DNA of 64,000 nucleotides from Corynebacterium durum (lineage in GTDB: Bacteria; Actinomycetota; Actinomycetes; Mycobacteriales; Mycobacteriaceae). Under the pieces are notes generated by a model, which was not told the DNA's origin, searched no databases, and saw nothing but the letters and a program-made list of their open reading frames with translations. The position numbers were made by a program, and so were the translations under genes. How positions within the stretch are numbered: position 1 is the first letter of the stretch; each line of letters opens with the position of its first letter. Location of the stretch: contig NZ_CP047200.1 in the NCBI RefSeq assembly GCF_030408675.1, positions 2,232,001 to 2,296,000 of the forward strand. Direction: 5' to 3'. Below are positions 29,845-39,309 of this stretch, piece after piece.

Positions 29845-30700
29845 TTAGTGCCCTATTGGAGTCTGTGGCTTAACCCCAGGTGGCAAAGCATCCCATCCAG
29901 AGGGTAGAGATTTATTTGGGATATGAGGACTATTCGGACCGTGACCAGAAGCTGGCTGCCCTGGCTGTGGAAATACATATCCATGCCCCGACGTACTGCG
30001 AGGATTTAAAGGATCTGCTCCCCTATTGTGTTTTCTGAAATCGACGCAACCCACTACATCGCCATCCTTATTATAGATTGTATTTTGCAACGCGTTTCCC
30101 ATAGTCTCATCAATATGTGCAGACCGAATTTGGTTTCGCGCCACGCACTCTAGGCTTTTCATTTGACCAATTATGAGAACTTGGTCTTTCATATGTACGG
30201 TCTGTGGTAGGTTTCCCAGTCCTATTATCAACCCACTGACCACTTTCCTCATCGTATGAAAGCGCTTTATCATCCTTGGGATATGATTCTAATCCCAGTG
30301 TGTCAATCCATGTCAAGGGATTATGCACATACCCCTGTGGGTACCCACATTCGGCCCCACACCCAATGGGTCCTGCGAACCATACACACCACCAGCAGGA
30401 TCATAAAACCTAAACCGGTTATACACCCACCCAGACTCAGCATCCTCATACTGCCCAGCAAACAACACCGGAGAAACCACACCCAACCATTGACGCCTAC
30501 CAAACAACGACTGGGTCACACGACCCGCCACACTCCCCCGCTCAGTGTCAATCAACTCCTGCGACGCACCCGCAAGATCGACCACCAAGGCATAGAACAC
30601 CGCATCCACCTGCGCCTGCGACCACCCAGCCAAGTCGCCCGTACCCACATCCGTCCCACAGCACCAGATCTGGCATCACCCATGGTGTCGTACTCAGGTA
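29845..30700 (-). pseudogene. 3' remnant of an Rhs-family polymorphic toxin
   Basis: The upstream frame (30648-30313) carries the end of an Rhs core: FAGQYEDAESGWVYNRFRFY followed by DPLGVGPNVGT. One base appears lost near 30341, after which the frame resumes as VHNPLTWIDTLGL, the usual core/tip boundary. A second shift near 30110 moves to the final frame, which ends ASGHGPNSPHIPNKSLP...PQTPIGH, the tip's C-terminus. The tip (about 140 aa) is Gly/Pro-rich; I do not assign a nuclease family. The rest of the Rhs barrel is missing. It is most likely a displaced orphan tip kept together with its immunity gene. Confidence 0.75.
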
Positions 30701-31060
30701 CCAGATCAATTGTCAGCATAGGCAAACACCTGAGGCGACACTACTTTATTCGTGTTGGTATTCAGGAACAATCTCCTCTAACTGCCCATAATTAGCACTT
30801 GCTACCGCACTGAGCTTCCCACTTGCTGATGAAAGAAACACTCGTGAAAGTGACAGCCTCTCTACTGTAGATGCGGGCTGATAACCTTTGCACTAGTCTG
30901 CTGAATCTACTCCTTGCCGGGGACGCGCAGTCTTTTGCAATGAAAGCTTTTGAGCAGGATATCTCTATAGTTTTGTGAGGCAGAATAGTGCGAAAATTTA
31001 ACTAGTTTTCTACACTACAACATCCAGCATGGCGTGAGGCTAAAAATTTTACTTTTTGAA
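30701..31060. other. Non-coding remains upstream of the Rhs fragment
   Basis: About 360 bp with stops in all frames. The part near 30700-30790 may be further decayed Rhs sequence; nothing else is recognisable. Confidence 0.4.
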
Positions 31061-31942
31061 CTAAAAAGTAGCCTGAGCAGCATTCCAGAGCCCAACCAAC
31101 CCCTCACGATCCTCACCACTAACAGCTACATGATCACAAACTTTTTTAATCCAGTCAAGATGTTCCTGATACAACGACCAGCATAATTCAAATAGAGGAA
31201 GTCCAGGATTGCATTCCACTACACCATCAAGTATATGCCACACAACTCTTTCCGACGGAAAAGTCCAATCATATTTTTCATATACCTTCAGTATCGCATC
31301 TAAAGCACTCTGAATGTGAGGCACCTTTTCTTGATCCGCGACCTCATTAAGGAGTTTTGGAATGACGGATTCCTGTATTACAACCCACAGCGCCGGGTCA
31401 CTCAATTTGAGTCTATCACCCTCAAATTTTAGATATTCAATTGCTATATCTTGCTTCTTCATAAGCTTCAACAGACTTGAATGACGAGTCCAAGGTTTAA
31501 TATTTTCGAGAGAAAATGCGACCAATGGTGAATCACATTTTAGCAGGATATACCAAAGTTTCTGAAATACATCAAACTGCCATTCTTCCAAATTGCGATT
31601 TCCACCATTGAGACCAGAGATCAAAGATGGAAGATTCACACTAAAAATATAAGCTTGAACTAAATCCATAGCATCAAAGGCTTCAGCAAAATCTGCCTGT
31701 ATTTTCTCCTCTTCCTCAGATGACATCTTTGATATAGCATCAACATCAAAAATTACAGCCATTCTTGAGATAATTACATCGCGCAACTCATCTCGACAAG
31801 CAGACGCAAGTACGGCTGGATCCCAGGTTCCAACTTCTTCAATAAGAGATGTTAAAGTAATCAACCCAAAAGCTCCCCTCAAACATAGATTCACATATAA
31901 AATCTCTTTAGCGTTGGACAAACATAAAGCGCATAAAGCCAA
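31061..31942 (-). CDS. Unknown helical protein in the toxin island
   Basis: 293 aa from TTG 31942, low GC. Mostly alpha-helical, soluble, with repeated Leu-rich amphipathic helices and several Trp. The first 12 residues look like mid-protein sequence and no ribosome site is visible, so the gene may be truncated at its 5' end. Size and setting suggest an orphan immunity-like gene; no family recognised. Confidence 0.45.
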   Translation of the reverse strand: MALCALCLSNAKEILYVNLCLRGAFGLITLTSLIEEVGTWDPAVLASACRDELRDVIISRMAVIFDVDAISKMSSEEEEKIQADFAEAFDAMDLVQAYIFSVNLPSLISGLNGGNRNLEEWQFDVFQKLWYILLKCDSPLVAFSLENIKPWTRHSSLLKLMKKQDIAIEYLKFEGDRLKLSDPALWVVIQESVIPKLLNEVADQEKVPHIQSALDAILKVYEKYDWTFPSERVVWHILDGVVECNPGLPLFELCWSLYQEHLDWIKKVCDHVAVSGEDREGLVGLWNAAQATF

Positions 31943-31979
31943 AAGCCCAAGTGTTAAAAATTACACCGCTTTAAGATTC

Positions 31980-32453
31980 TTAGCACTTGACAGGGATTGG
32001 GATAAAAGCTGAAAAATCAAAATTCTTAGACAAAAAATCAATGAACTCTTCAGAAAAACATTCCGAAACCTTTGGCTCAGCAGGATTTCCATCTTTCCTC
32101 AACCTACACATAGAAGCCCCCTCTATTTCGTCGCAAAAGTTGAATGATCGGAAAGCAATATACTCACCGAGTTGAGTCTCTACTGTAGATACAGCATAGT
32201 CGGTACCAGTCCTGCTCAGCTCGTCTTCAATAATTTTTTCCTTGCCAGCTTCCACATACAAAGCATCATAGTACAATCCTATACCATATTGCTTCAAAGC
32301 GCTGCCATCATCGTCAACCCTATCCTCAAAAGCTTCACGCGTAAGACCTTCAAAGTTAGCCTTTTTGACCGCTCTCTCATAGGTCAAATTACTTTCATCC
32401 TGAAAATACATACCGCAAGCATCACGCGGTACTACTATGGTGTAAAATTTCAT
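31980..32453 (-). CDS. Unknown acidic protein in the toxin island
   Basis: 157 aa from ATG 32453, chosen because AGGA stands seven bases upstream; the frame opens at 32486. Acidic, soluble, no signal peptide; contains several Tyr-rich strands and three Cys. Ends 37 bp before the next minus-strand gene, so they may share a transcript. Probably an orphan immunity gene, by context only. Confidence 0.45.
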   Translation of the reverse strand: MKFYTIVVPRDACGMYFQDESNLTYERAVKKANFEGLTREAFEDRVDDDGSALKQYGIGLYYDALYVEAGKEKIIEDELSRTGTDYAVSTVETQLGEYIAFRSFNFCDEIEGASMCRLRKDGNPAEPKVSECFSEEFIDFLSKNFDFSAFIPIPVKC

Positions 32454-32776
32454 GTTGCATCCTGTCCGAAGTTGACGTTGACTCATCGAGCTTGATTCAG
32501 GCTAGTAACTTTCAAATGCACCAGCCTTTGCACTTGTATTGTTCAATCCAATCCTTGCTGAGGTGAGCATAGGTTTTTGCGATGAAAAATCTTGAGCGAG
32601 ATATATCGTCGAGCTTTGCGAAATTATTAATATTCTTGATCATTGGTCTTAAATTTCATAGCAAAATTTCAAAAGCAACGTGTTGAGTGTTAGGTTTTGT
32701 GAACACCAGGTGATAGAAAAGTTGTTACGCTGCTTCCACCAGATCGTGCTATTTTTTACTCCGTCTCCACCTCAAG

Positions 32777-32955
32777 TTTTTTTTGGGGGGGGGATGATAG
32801 CTCGGCCGGGAGCACAGACGATGCATATTAAACCATTTCACATGCTACGTTATAGTCGCCACCTCCACACCAAACCCATCCCAGGGTAAAGATGAACTTC
32901 TGCTTTGTACAGCGAGTTGAATCCCCCCCCCCCGGCAAAATGTTGCCGGGGGGGG
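32777..32955. repeat. Two poly-G/C tracts, one in a perfect hairpin
   Basis: T8G9 at 32777-32793, and an 11-C run (32923-32933) facing an 8-G run (32948-32955) as CCCCCCCCGGCAA / TTGCCGGGGGGGG. They lie in a 630-bp stretch (32454-33083) with no credible gene. Such tracts are prone to slippage, but no frame crosses them here. Confidence 0.6.
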
Positions 32956-33083
32956 CATTCCCACCTTCCATCGACGCGACGCGTGTCCTGTAAACCCAAC
33001 ATATCCCAAACTGTATGGCTATGTAATCAGCGCAGGTTATTGCCAAAATTACAAGCACAATGCTAGCAGCCACCTCGTTACAA

Positions 33084-33506
33084 TTACTCCCTTGGTTGAG
33101 GATCCTCACGGGAAAACGCATCTGCATTAGAGATATCAAAAATAGAGGTGGAAGGGAGGGGCTGGTTTGCAAACAATCCAAGAAGTCCCTCGCCTGGCAC
33201 AATATCTCCCAGCCACGCACTTACTGGAGAGATCTCTGAGTCAATAGCTTTCACCTCATTACCGTCATCATAAATATAGTAACGAAGAGAAGGGGAGGCG
33301 TTAGACTCCTCATTTTCCTGCAGTTCATCAGCAACCATGCACAATGTAAAGTGCACGATCATACGAGCAAAAGCGCTGTCGTCTCTCCCTTCAAAATCTT
33401 CCATATCAGGAAATCTGTGCTTAACTTTTTCAAGCCAAACTATGCTGTCATCATAAACTTTGGCATAGAATTTACCAACAGTATCAATTATCAAACCTTC
33501 ACTCAT
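33084..33506 (-). CDS. Probable immunity protein coupled to a toxin tail
   Basis: 140 aa. ATG 33506 is chosen because it overlaps the stop of the upstream small ORF as ATGA, a classical coupling; a frame opening at 33539 exists. Acidic, soluble, with many Asp/Glu, as is usual for immunity proteins of cationic toxins. No named family. The tight coupling to a truncated toxin-like tail supports the role. Confidence 0.5.
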   Translation of the reverse strand: MSEGLIIDTVGKFYAKVYDDSIVWLEKVKHRFPDMEDFEGRDDSAFARMIVHFTLCMVADELQENEESNASPSLRYYIYDDGNEVKAIDSEISPVSAWLGDIVPGEGLLGLFANQPLPSTSIFDISNADAFSREDPQPRE

Positions 33507-33760
33507 AAATTCTTCATACTGTCGAAAGTTCCACTCCAAGGAATTTTCGTTGGCGATGCCACGCCTTGCCCTTTATAGAAACCAATTCCATGGTCAGCCA
33601 TACGTTGCGCTTGCTTTTCGGCGGGGCGCGGCGCTTGCTTCTCGGCAGGCTGCGCCGCAGACTTATGAACATCATGTGGCTCAGATTGCGGCCTTTGAAC
33701 CTGCAGCCACGGCGGCAGATTATGGGATTGCTCAGGCCCTGAAACCATGAATTCCTCCAA
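33503..33760 (-). CDS. Small ORF, probable toxin C-terminal tail
   Basis: 85 aa. The N-terminal half is Pro/Gln-rich with a duplicated PAEKQA unit; the C-terminal ~30 residues (GIGFYKGQGVASPTKIPW) look like the end of a folded domain. No catalytic motif is seen, so it may be the surviving 3' end of a secreted toxin. It precedes the immunity-like gene with a 4-bp overlap. Confidence 0.4.
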   Translation of the reverse strand: MEEFMVSGPEQSHNLPPWLQVQRPQSEPHDVHKSAAQPAEKQAPRPAEKQAQRMADHGIGFYKGQGVASPTKIPWSGTFDSMKNL

Positions 33761-33872
33761 TAAACCAAACAGTTTGGCACACGGTACAATTTTCTAACAT
33801 AGCAGCCACCAAGTGTCGCACGCTTGCTACCATTTCTAAACGGTAAAGAATTTATATAAGGACTGAGACCTA

Positions 33873-34637
33873 GTGCCTTTACGCAAACCCTCTATCCTTC
33901 GCACATTGCAATGGAATAACCGCTTTGCGCACGCCCAGCGAACCCCACCGCATGCGACAGATAACGCGACAATAGTCGCCGTGGCATCCATGGATGACCG
34001 ACTACTCACCAGCCCAGCAGCTGCCCTTATTTCATTGGTTATTAATGCTGAGGCCGAAGTACCCGTCGTGGCCATAGATGCCGACGGCCTCAACCAGCCC
34101 CTCCGAGGGCCACTGCGCGCCGGGAACGGCGGCGACCTCGTCGGACTTTCCGACCACCCCAAGGAATCCCTTGACCGCAGCGAAATAGAACTTTTTGTCG
34201 ACCAAGAGGGAGCGATGCCGCTTCTCGCCTGCTGGAAAGAAGGCCCAGGGCTCATCCCTCCAGAAGTTCTCGAATCGGCGGTACGGCGCGTGCAACACCG
34301 ATGGCCGACCGTGGTCATGAACCTCCCCTACACCTGCCCACCGGAAACAATCTCCTCTGGCGTGGCCATGGCCAACCATGTGTTCCTCATTGCCGACAGG
34401 CACCACGCCGGGCATGAGTGGCTCTACCAGCCTGGACACCAGCTCAGCACCCTCGCCCGCGACAATCGAGTGACAGTTCTGACACTCGGCGGTCAAAGCA
34501 AAATCACCACACCAGACACCATCCACCTCCCCCACACCGGGCAGGGTTCCGACGGCCGCGATCCCATTGACATCCCCACCGACCCGGAATCACTCACCAT
34601 CTTCCACCGCATACTCAGCAGGGTGTACAAAAGCTGA
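33873..34637 (+). CDS. MinD/ParA-like protein lacking the P-loop
   Basis: 254 aa, GTG start with AAGGA about 10 bases upstream. The fold pattern (VVAVASMDDRLL, VPVVAIDADGL, TVVMNLPYTCP, HVFLIAD) follows MinD/CpaE-type ATPases strand by strand: the dADG corresponds to the switch Asp and the VVMNLP strand to Walker B. The Walker A loop that should follow the first strand is replaced by SMDDRLLTS, so ATP hydrolysis is doubtful. MinD-like proteins of this kind occur beside type VII secretion genes in actinobacteria, but none is visible here. Confidence 0.5.
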   Translation: MPLRKPSILRTLQWNNRFAHAQRTPPHATDNATIVAVASMDDRLLTSPAAALISLVINAEAEVPVVAIDADGLNQPLRGPLRAGNGGDLVGLSDHPKESLDRSEIELFVDQEGAMPLLACWKEGPGLIPPEVLESAVRRVQHRWPTVVMNLPYTCPPETISSGVAMANHVFLIADRHHAGHEWLYQPGHQLSTLARDNRVTVLTLGGQSKITTPDTIHLPHTGQGSDGRDPIDIPTDPESLTIFHRILSRVYKS

Positions 34638-34652
34638 GGGCTTGCGGAGTTG

Positions 34653-34732
34653 AGCGATGTTCAGACAAGATAAGCCCACCGCTGAACTCGAAAAAAAGGG
34701 GTGTTTTTGTACCTGCGGATAGACCTATCCGA
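34653..34732 (+). repeat. Palindromic intergenic repeat, copy B1
   Basis: Family unit with GATAAGCCCACCGCTGA, CTCGAAAAAAAGGGGTGTTT and CGGATAGACCTATC. It is the reverse complement of copy B3 over about 75 bp with few mismatches. Confidence 0.75.
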
Positions 34733-34820
34733 CAAGTGGCTTGAAGGGGGCTTGCGGTGCGGTTTATCACAACGTCAGTTTTCCCTGGTTGCGATGACGC
34801 GGTGTACTTATGATCCAGCT

Positions 34821-34916
34821 GTAAAATCTGCTTACGCCCAAGCTCGAAAACACCTCATTTTCCGGCTTGGAGATAAGCAAACTTCTATGCAAACGTTTGC
34901 ACTAACACCGTTCAAG
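34821..34916 (+). repeat. Palindromic intergenic repeat, copy B2
   Basis: Unit with CTGCTTACGCCCAAGCTCG / CGGCTTGGAGATAAGCA arms around AAAACACCTCATTTT, continued by AAACGTTTGCACTAAC. Confidence 0.75.
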
Positions 34917-34991
34917 ACTCTACCCAGCGCCATAATCTACCAAACTGCCATCTTTCCCGGTCTTTTACAGCATCATGAACAGCCCCCTGCA

Positions 34992-35071
34992 AGATGGGTC
35001 CATCGCCAGGCTCAAAAACACCCCTTTTTCGAGCTCAGCGGTGGACTTATCTTACCTAAACATCGTTCAAC
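34992..35071 (-). repeat. Palindromic intergenic repeat, copy B3
   Basis: Inverted copy of B1 about 260 bp away. B1-B2-B3 fill the 538-bp gap between the convergent genes at 33873 and 35176; nothing else is seen in that gap. Confidence 0.75.
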
Positions 35072-35175
35072 CCCCCTCGCAGAAGAAAGATCGGCAGGAA
35101 TGCCACGACGAACGTGAGCCCTCCGCATCGCGGGCTGCGTCCAAGCCAGGCAACCCGCCCCAGCTTCCCCACCAC

Positions 35176-35634
35176 CTACTGCAAATCGCTTCCCCCACGA
35201 TACTGTTTCAGGGCGAAGCGCTCGATGTCTTTGCAGAGCTGTTCTTCGGTGTAGAGCACGCTGATGAGCATGCTGATGGCGGCGGCGACGCGGCGGTCGA
35301 TGATCGGGTCGTCGAAAAGCACATGTGCGGCCTGCGCAACGTTGTGGATTGCCTGGATTGCCACGAGGTCAGGCCCGAGTCGGGCGCTGGATTTTTCCAG
35401 CAGATATGCGTATTTGATGGCGAGTTCTTCGCTGCGCGGGTAGGTGTCGCCATTTTGTACGTCTTTGTAGCTAATGAGTGAAATGAATTCTCGTAGGTCT
35501 GATGCTGTGTAGGGGGTGTCGTCGATGATGTGGACGCAGGTGTCTTTGAAAAAAGGCAGCGCTTCTCCATCGGCGATGAGCCTGTTTATGAGCTCGTTCG
35601 CTTTATCGCCAAGCTTATCGATGCGCACAGCCAC
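35176..35634 (-). CDS. Unknown helical protein
   Basis: 152 aa from GTG 35634 with AAGGAAAC just upstream. Soluble, mostly helical, with a Leu/Ile/Ala-rich second half. Codon use is like the core genes. I do not recognise a family. Single gene, convergent with the MinD-like gene across the repeat cluster. Confidence 0.65.
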   Translation of the reverse strand: MAVRIDKLGDKANELINRLIADGEALPFFKDTCVHIIDDTPYTASDLREFISLISYKDVQNGDTYPRSEELAIKYAYLLEKSSARLGPDLVAIQAIHNVAQAAHVLFDDPIIDRRVAAAISMLISVLYTEEQLCKDIERFALKQYRGGSDLQ

Positions 35635-36050
35635 GTTGTTTCCTTAGGGCTAGGGTTTGTGTCTGTTTTTGTCTGGAAAGTGCCTGCTTATCTACCGCCA
35701 GCTTACAGGTTTTTGCACGTTCGGGTATGGCCAGCTGTTGCTTTGTGTGGGTTCATGTGACCTTGAGGTGTTCCTGTACTGCGACATGTGTTTTTTCGTG
35801 TGGTTTCTCACACCAGACTGCCCGTCCCCACACGTTCCAACAGTCGTTTTTCTACGTCGCTTATGCTGCCGCCCCTCCCATACCCGGCCGCATCCAACCC
35901 CTCGCGATCATCGCTGGTTCTCATCCCCTGGGCGTAGGCGCGAAGATGAATTCTAGGTCACAATGTTCCGCCCGTCGGGTGATTCTTTTAGGCCTCCGAG
36001 CAGCGATGATGGTTATCAGACAGTTGTTGTTCTCTACGCAAGGAGGAGTT
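35635..36050. other. Upstream region of the ABC exporter operon
   Basis: 416 bp. An open frame upstream of the ABC gene is only read-through. An excellent AGGAGGAG ribosome site is at 36041-36048. The divergent promoters must lie here but none is clear by eye. Confidence 0.4.
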
Positions 36051-36791
36051 ATGAGTCGCGTTGTTAAGGCCAAGGATGCCGTGGTCGCGCGGGACCTACG
36101 GAAGACATACGGTGCTGGGGAATCACAGGTGACAGCGCTCAACAATGCAAGCATTCGTGTGGGTGTGAGCAAGTTTTTGGCGATCATGGGACCGTCAGGT
36201 TCGGGCAAATCCACACTGATGCAATGTTTGGCCGGACTTGACAGCATTGATTCGGGCAATATCAAAATTGGTGGGATTGACATCACAAGTCTGAATGATC
36301 GTGATTTAACACGCCTTCGGCGTGAACATGTTGGTTTTATTTTTCAGCATTTCAATTTGGTGTCCACCCTGACCGCAGAGCAGAACATTATGCTGCCCAT
36401 GAAATTAGCCAAGCGTCAGGTGGATCAAGAATTGTTCAACAATGTGGTCGAGCGACTGGGCATTAAGTCACGCTTGTCGCATAAGCCGCATGAAATGTCG
36501 GGCGGACAGCAACAGCGTGTCGCTATTGCCCGCGCGCTTGTTGCTCAGCCGACGGTGATTTTCGCTGACGAGCCGACGGGGAATTTGGATTCCGTATCCA
36601 GTTCGGAGGTGCTGCGCTTTTTGCGCGACAGCGTTGATGTGTTTGGCCAGACCGTGATTATGGTGACGCACGATCCCATTGCCGCGACCTACGCGGATGA
36701 GACGATTCTGCTTGCCGATGGCCGCATCACCGCCACCCTCGTCTCCCCCACCGTGGAACAGGTTGTGGCTGCATTGCAGGAGGTTGAGTAA
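36051..36791 (+). CDS. MacB/LolD-type ABC transporter ATP-binding protein
   Basis: 246 aa. Energises the permease encoded next, probably for export of, or defence against, a peptide or lipid substrate. Walker [10 protein letters not shown], signature MSGGQQQRVAIARAL, Walker B VIFADEPTGNLD and the H-loop VTHD are all intact; EPTGNLD is typical of the MacB/LolD group. ATG 36051 follows AGGAGGAGTT; the frame opens 324 bp earlier without support. Its TAA overlaps the permease ATG (TAATG). Confidence 0.95.
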   Translation: MSRVVKAKDAVVARDLRKTYGAGESQVTALNNASIRVGVSKFLAIMGPSGSGKSTLMQCLAGLDSIDSGNIKIGGIDITSLNDRDLTRLRREHVGFIFQHFNLVSTLTAEQNIMLPMKLAKRQVDQELFNNVVERLGIKSRLSHKPHEMSGGQQQRVAIARALVAQPTVIFADEPTGNLDSVSSSEVLRFLRDSVDVFGQTVIMVTHDPIAATYADETILLADGRITATLVSPTVEQVVAALQEVE

Positions 36792-39256
36792 TGAACTTCC
36801 TCGTAGCATCTAGTTTGAGAAACAATCTGCGTAGGCTCATCGCCACCGCCACCGCAGTGGCGCTATCGGTGGCGTTTATGGTGGCCACGCTGCTGATTAT
36901 GGGCACCTACAACACTGCCCTGTCGAACAGTGTGACGGAGCAGATGAAGAACTCCGATGTCTGGGTGGGCTATGACAGCTCATTACCAGACAATGCAGAT
37001 GAAGTGCTGGCCGAAACCGCTGACCGCATCCGCGAGCGTCCCGACGTGCAGGCCGCCGATGTGCAGCGCAGCGCATCCGGTGAGGTACGGCACGATTCCC
37101 GCAGGGCAAACGCACAGATCCAGGCGATGCCGAGTGAGACTCTTCGCTGGGCCACGCTGGCGGAGGGTGCGTGGCCGCAGTCACCGGACGAAGCCGTGCT
37201 GAACAAGTCCGCAGCGGATTCTTTGCAGGTATCTGTGGGTGATTCGGTGCGCTTAGATGATAAGAACTCCGTTCGCGTCGCGGGCATTACCTCTCAAGAA
37301 GATCAGATGATGTCCATGGGTTTCGCCGAGATTAGTGTGATGCCGGAGCTGCTGGATCGTCTTGAAGCCCAGAAATACGCTACGAGTATTCTGGTTCGCA
37401 GCACTGCCCATGACGGCACAAGCAACACCACTCCGGATCAGCTGGCACAACAGATAAAAGACCAGACTCAGGGCACTCCCGACATCACGGTGCGCACTCG
37501 CGACGAGCAGGCGCAGCATCAGATCGCGGACCTTTCCGGCAATACCGCGACGCTGACCGCCATGCTGGGTGTGTTTGTGGCTATTTCGATGATTGTGGCG
37601 GGCTACGTCATCGCAAATACCTTCCAGGTTCTCGTCGCGCAGCGGACAAAAGAACTGGCGTTGCTGCGCTGCATTGGTGCGGATAAGCGGCAGGTGCATG
37701 GCCTGATTCTGGGCGAAGCCGGTATCACGGCATCGGTGGCCGCGCTAGTGGGCTGCCTACTGGGTGTCGTTGCCACGGTGATCTTTGCCCAGTTCATGTC
37801 AATGATGAGTGCGTTGACCATCAGTCCGCTGGCGTTGATCGCTGGTTTTGTGGTGGGCGTTGTGGTGACGGTTGCGTGTGCTCTCGGGGCGTCGAAACGC
37901 GCGACCCGCGTGCATCCGGTGGAGGCACTTCGCCCGCTTGAGGCAGTGGCTTCGGACAAGCTGCCACTGGGGCGCACGATCGTGGGTTCCGCTCTGACCC
38001 TGCTGGGCGCGGCGGGCCTGATTTACGGCGCGACGAGCGGTATGGCTGTGGCTATTGCTGGCGGGTTTATCTGCGGCATGGGCGTGCTACTGGCCGCCAC
38101 GACGTTGCTACCAAGGCTGGTGTCGCTGGTGGGTCGGGCACTGTCGCGAGTGTCGCTGCCGGTGGAGTTGGCCGCCGCCAATTCAATGAAGAACCCGCTG
38201 CGCACAGCAGCGACAGGTATTTCCATGCTGATCGGCGTGGCTGTGCTGGTGTTGATGGCCACGGGCATTCACTCGGTGCAGGAGTCCATTGTTTCTCAGA
38301 TCAATCGGGAACGCCCCTTTGACCTCATGGTCACCACGAGCAACCCGGCTGGTTTCTCGCCGCAGGAGCTTGAGCAGATTAAGAACAATCCCAAGGTCAC
38401 GTCCAGCGCTGAATCCCAATCCGCACAGGTGACAGTGACCACCTCTGATGGTCAGGAACATTCAGTGAAGGCCGAAAGTGCGGATAGCTCGCAGCTCAGC
38501 GAAGTGTTCTATGCCAAGGGTGATACATTGTTCCCGCAGTCCGGCGTGGGCATGGTAGCCCCGATCACTCAGAATTCGTCACCCATCACCATTCAGGGCG
38601 ACGCGGGCAGCCTGGTCGTTTCAGCAGATGTGAGCGACAAGGGCGAGGCGGATCATGTGATGATGTCGAAGGATGACTTTTCCAAGGTGGCGCGGAACAC
38701 CGTCACTGACACCGTGTACCTTCGGCTCACCCCGGGCCTGTCAGGAGACGAGGTTCAGCAGGTCACCAGCGATCTGAGTGCCCTGAATGACAGCTACAAC
38801 ACCGGCGGCGGTGCCCAGGAACGCGCCTACTACACCAAAATATTGAACATCATGCTCATGGTGGTGCTGGCGCTGCTGGCCATTACCCTGATCATCGCCT
38901 TCGTAGGCATCGGTAACACCACAGCGTTGTCGGTGCTGGAGCGCCGTCGCGAATCCGCGCTGCTACGGGCGGTTGGTTTGGAGCGCCGCCAACTGGTCAC
39001 CACCATCGTCGTGGAGGCCATGCTCACCGCCGTTGTCGCCGCCGTGTGTGGCTGCGCGCTGGGGATCTTCGCCAGCTGGTCCGGCTTGAACGCGCTGGAA
39101 CACACCGCCGACAAGCTTGAGCTGGACCTGTACATCCCGTGGTTGCAGGTCGCCCTGATTATCGCAGGTGCAGGCACCGCCGGTGTGCTCGCCGCCCTGC
39201 TTCCCGCCATGGGTGCTTCTCGACGCCCACCGGTGCAGGACCTCGCGGCAGAGTAA
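36791..39256 (+). CDS. FtsX-family ABC permease
   Basis: 821 aa. A first membrane helix (~15-40), an extracytoplasmic MacB-like domain (~50-235), three helices with the FtsX domain (~255-375), a further helix pair (~400-430), then a second helix, extracytoplasmic domain (~480-650) and FtsX domain (~690-815). This two-fold layout is typical of actinobacterial exporters that act with one ATPase. Begins inside the stop codon of the ATPase gene. No sensor kinase is next to it, so the inducing signal is unknown. Confidence 0.93.
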   Translation: MNFLVASSLRNNLRRLIATATAVALSVAFMVATLLIMGTYNTALSNSVTEQMKNSDVWVGYDSSLPDNADEVLAETADRIRERPDVQAADVQRSASGEVRHDSRRANAQIQAMPSETLRWATLAEGAWPQSPDEAVLNKSAADSLQVSVGDSVRLDDKNSVRVAGITSQEDQMMSMGFAEISVMPELLDRLEAQKYATSILVRSTAHDGTSNTTPDQLAQQIKDQTQGTPDITVRTRDEQAQHQIADLSGNTATLTAMLGVFVAISMIVAGYVIANTFQVLVAQRTKELALLRCIGADKRQVHGLILGEAGITASVAALVGCLLGVVATVIFAQFMSMMSALTISPLALIAGFVVGVVVTVACALGASKRATRVHPVEALRPLEAVASDKLPLGRTIVGSALTLLGAAGLIYGATSGMAVAIAGGFICGMGVLLAATTLLPRLVSLVGRALSRVSLPVELAAANSMKNPLRTAATGISMLIGVAVLVLMATGIHSVQESIVSQINRERPFDLMVTTSNPAGFSPQELEQIKNNPKVTSSAESQSAQVTVTTSDGQEHSVKAESADSSQLSEVFYAKGDTLFPQSGVGMVAPITQNSSPITIQGDAGSLVVSADVSDKGEADHVMMSKDDFSKVARNTVTDTVYLRLTPGLSGDEVQQVTSDLSALNDSYNTGGGAQERAYYTKILNIMLMVVLALLAITLIIAFVGIGNTTALSVLERRRESALLRAVGLERRQLVTTIVVEAMLTAVVAAVCGCALGIFASWSGLNALEHTADKLELDLYIPWLQVALIIAGAGTAGVLAALLPAMGASRRPPVQDLAAE

Positions 39257-39309
39257 CTGCCCCAGTGTGCCTGATGTATCGTGCCTGGCGTAGCCGCTAC
39301 CGAAGCGTG

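Noticed and set aside
35727..36050. N-terminal extension of the ABC ATPase
   Set aside because: Sequence before 36051 is not ABC-like and the strong AGGAGGAG site fixes the start.
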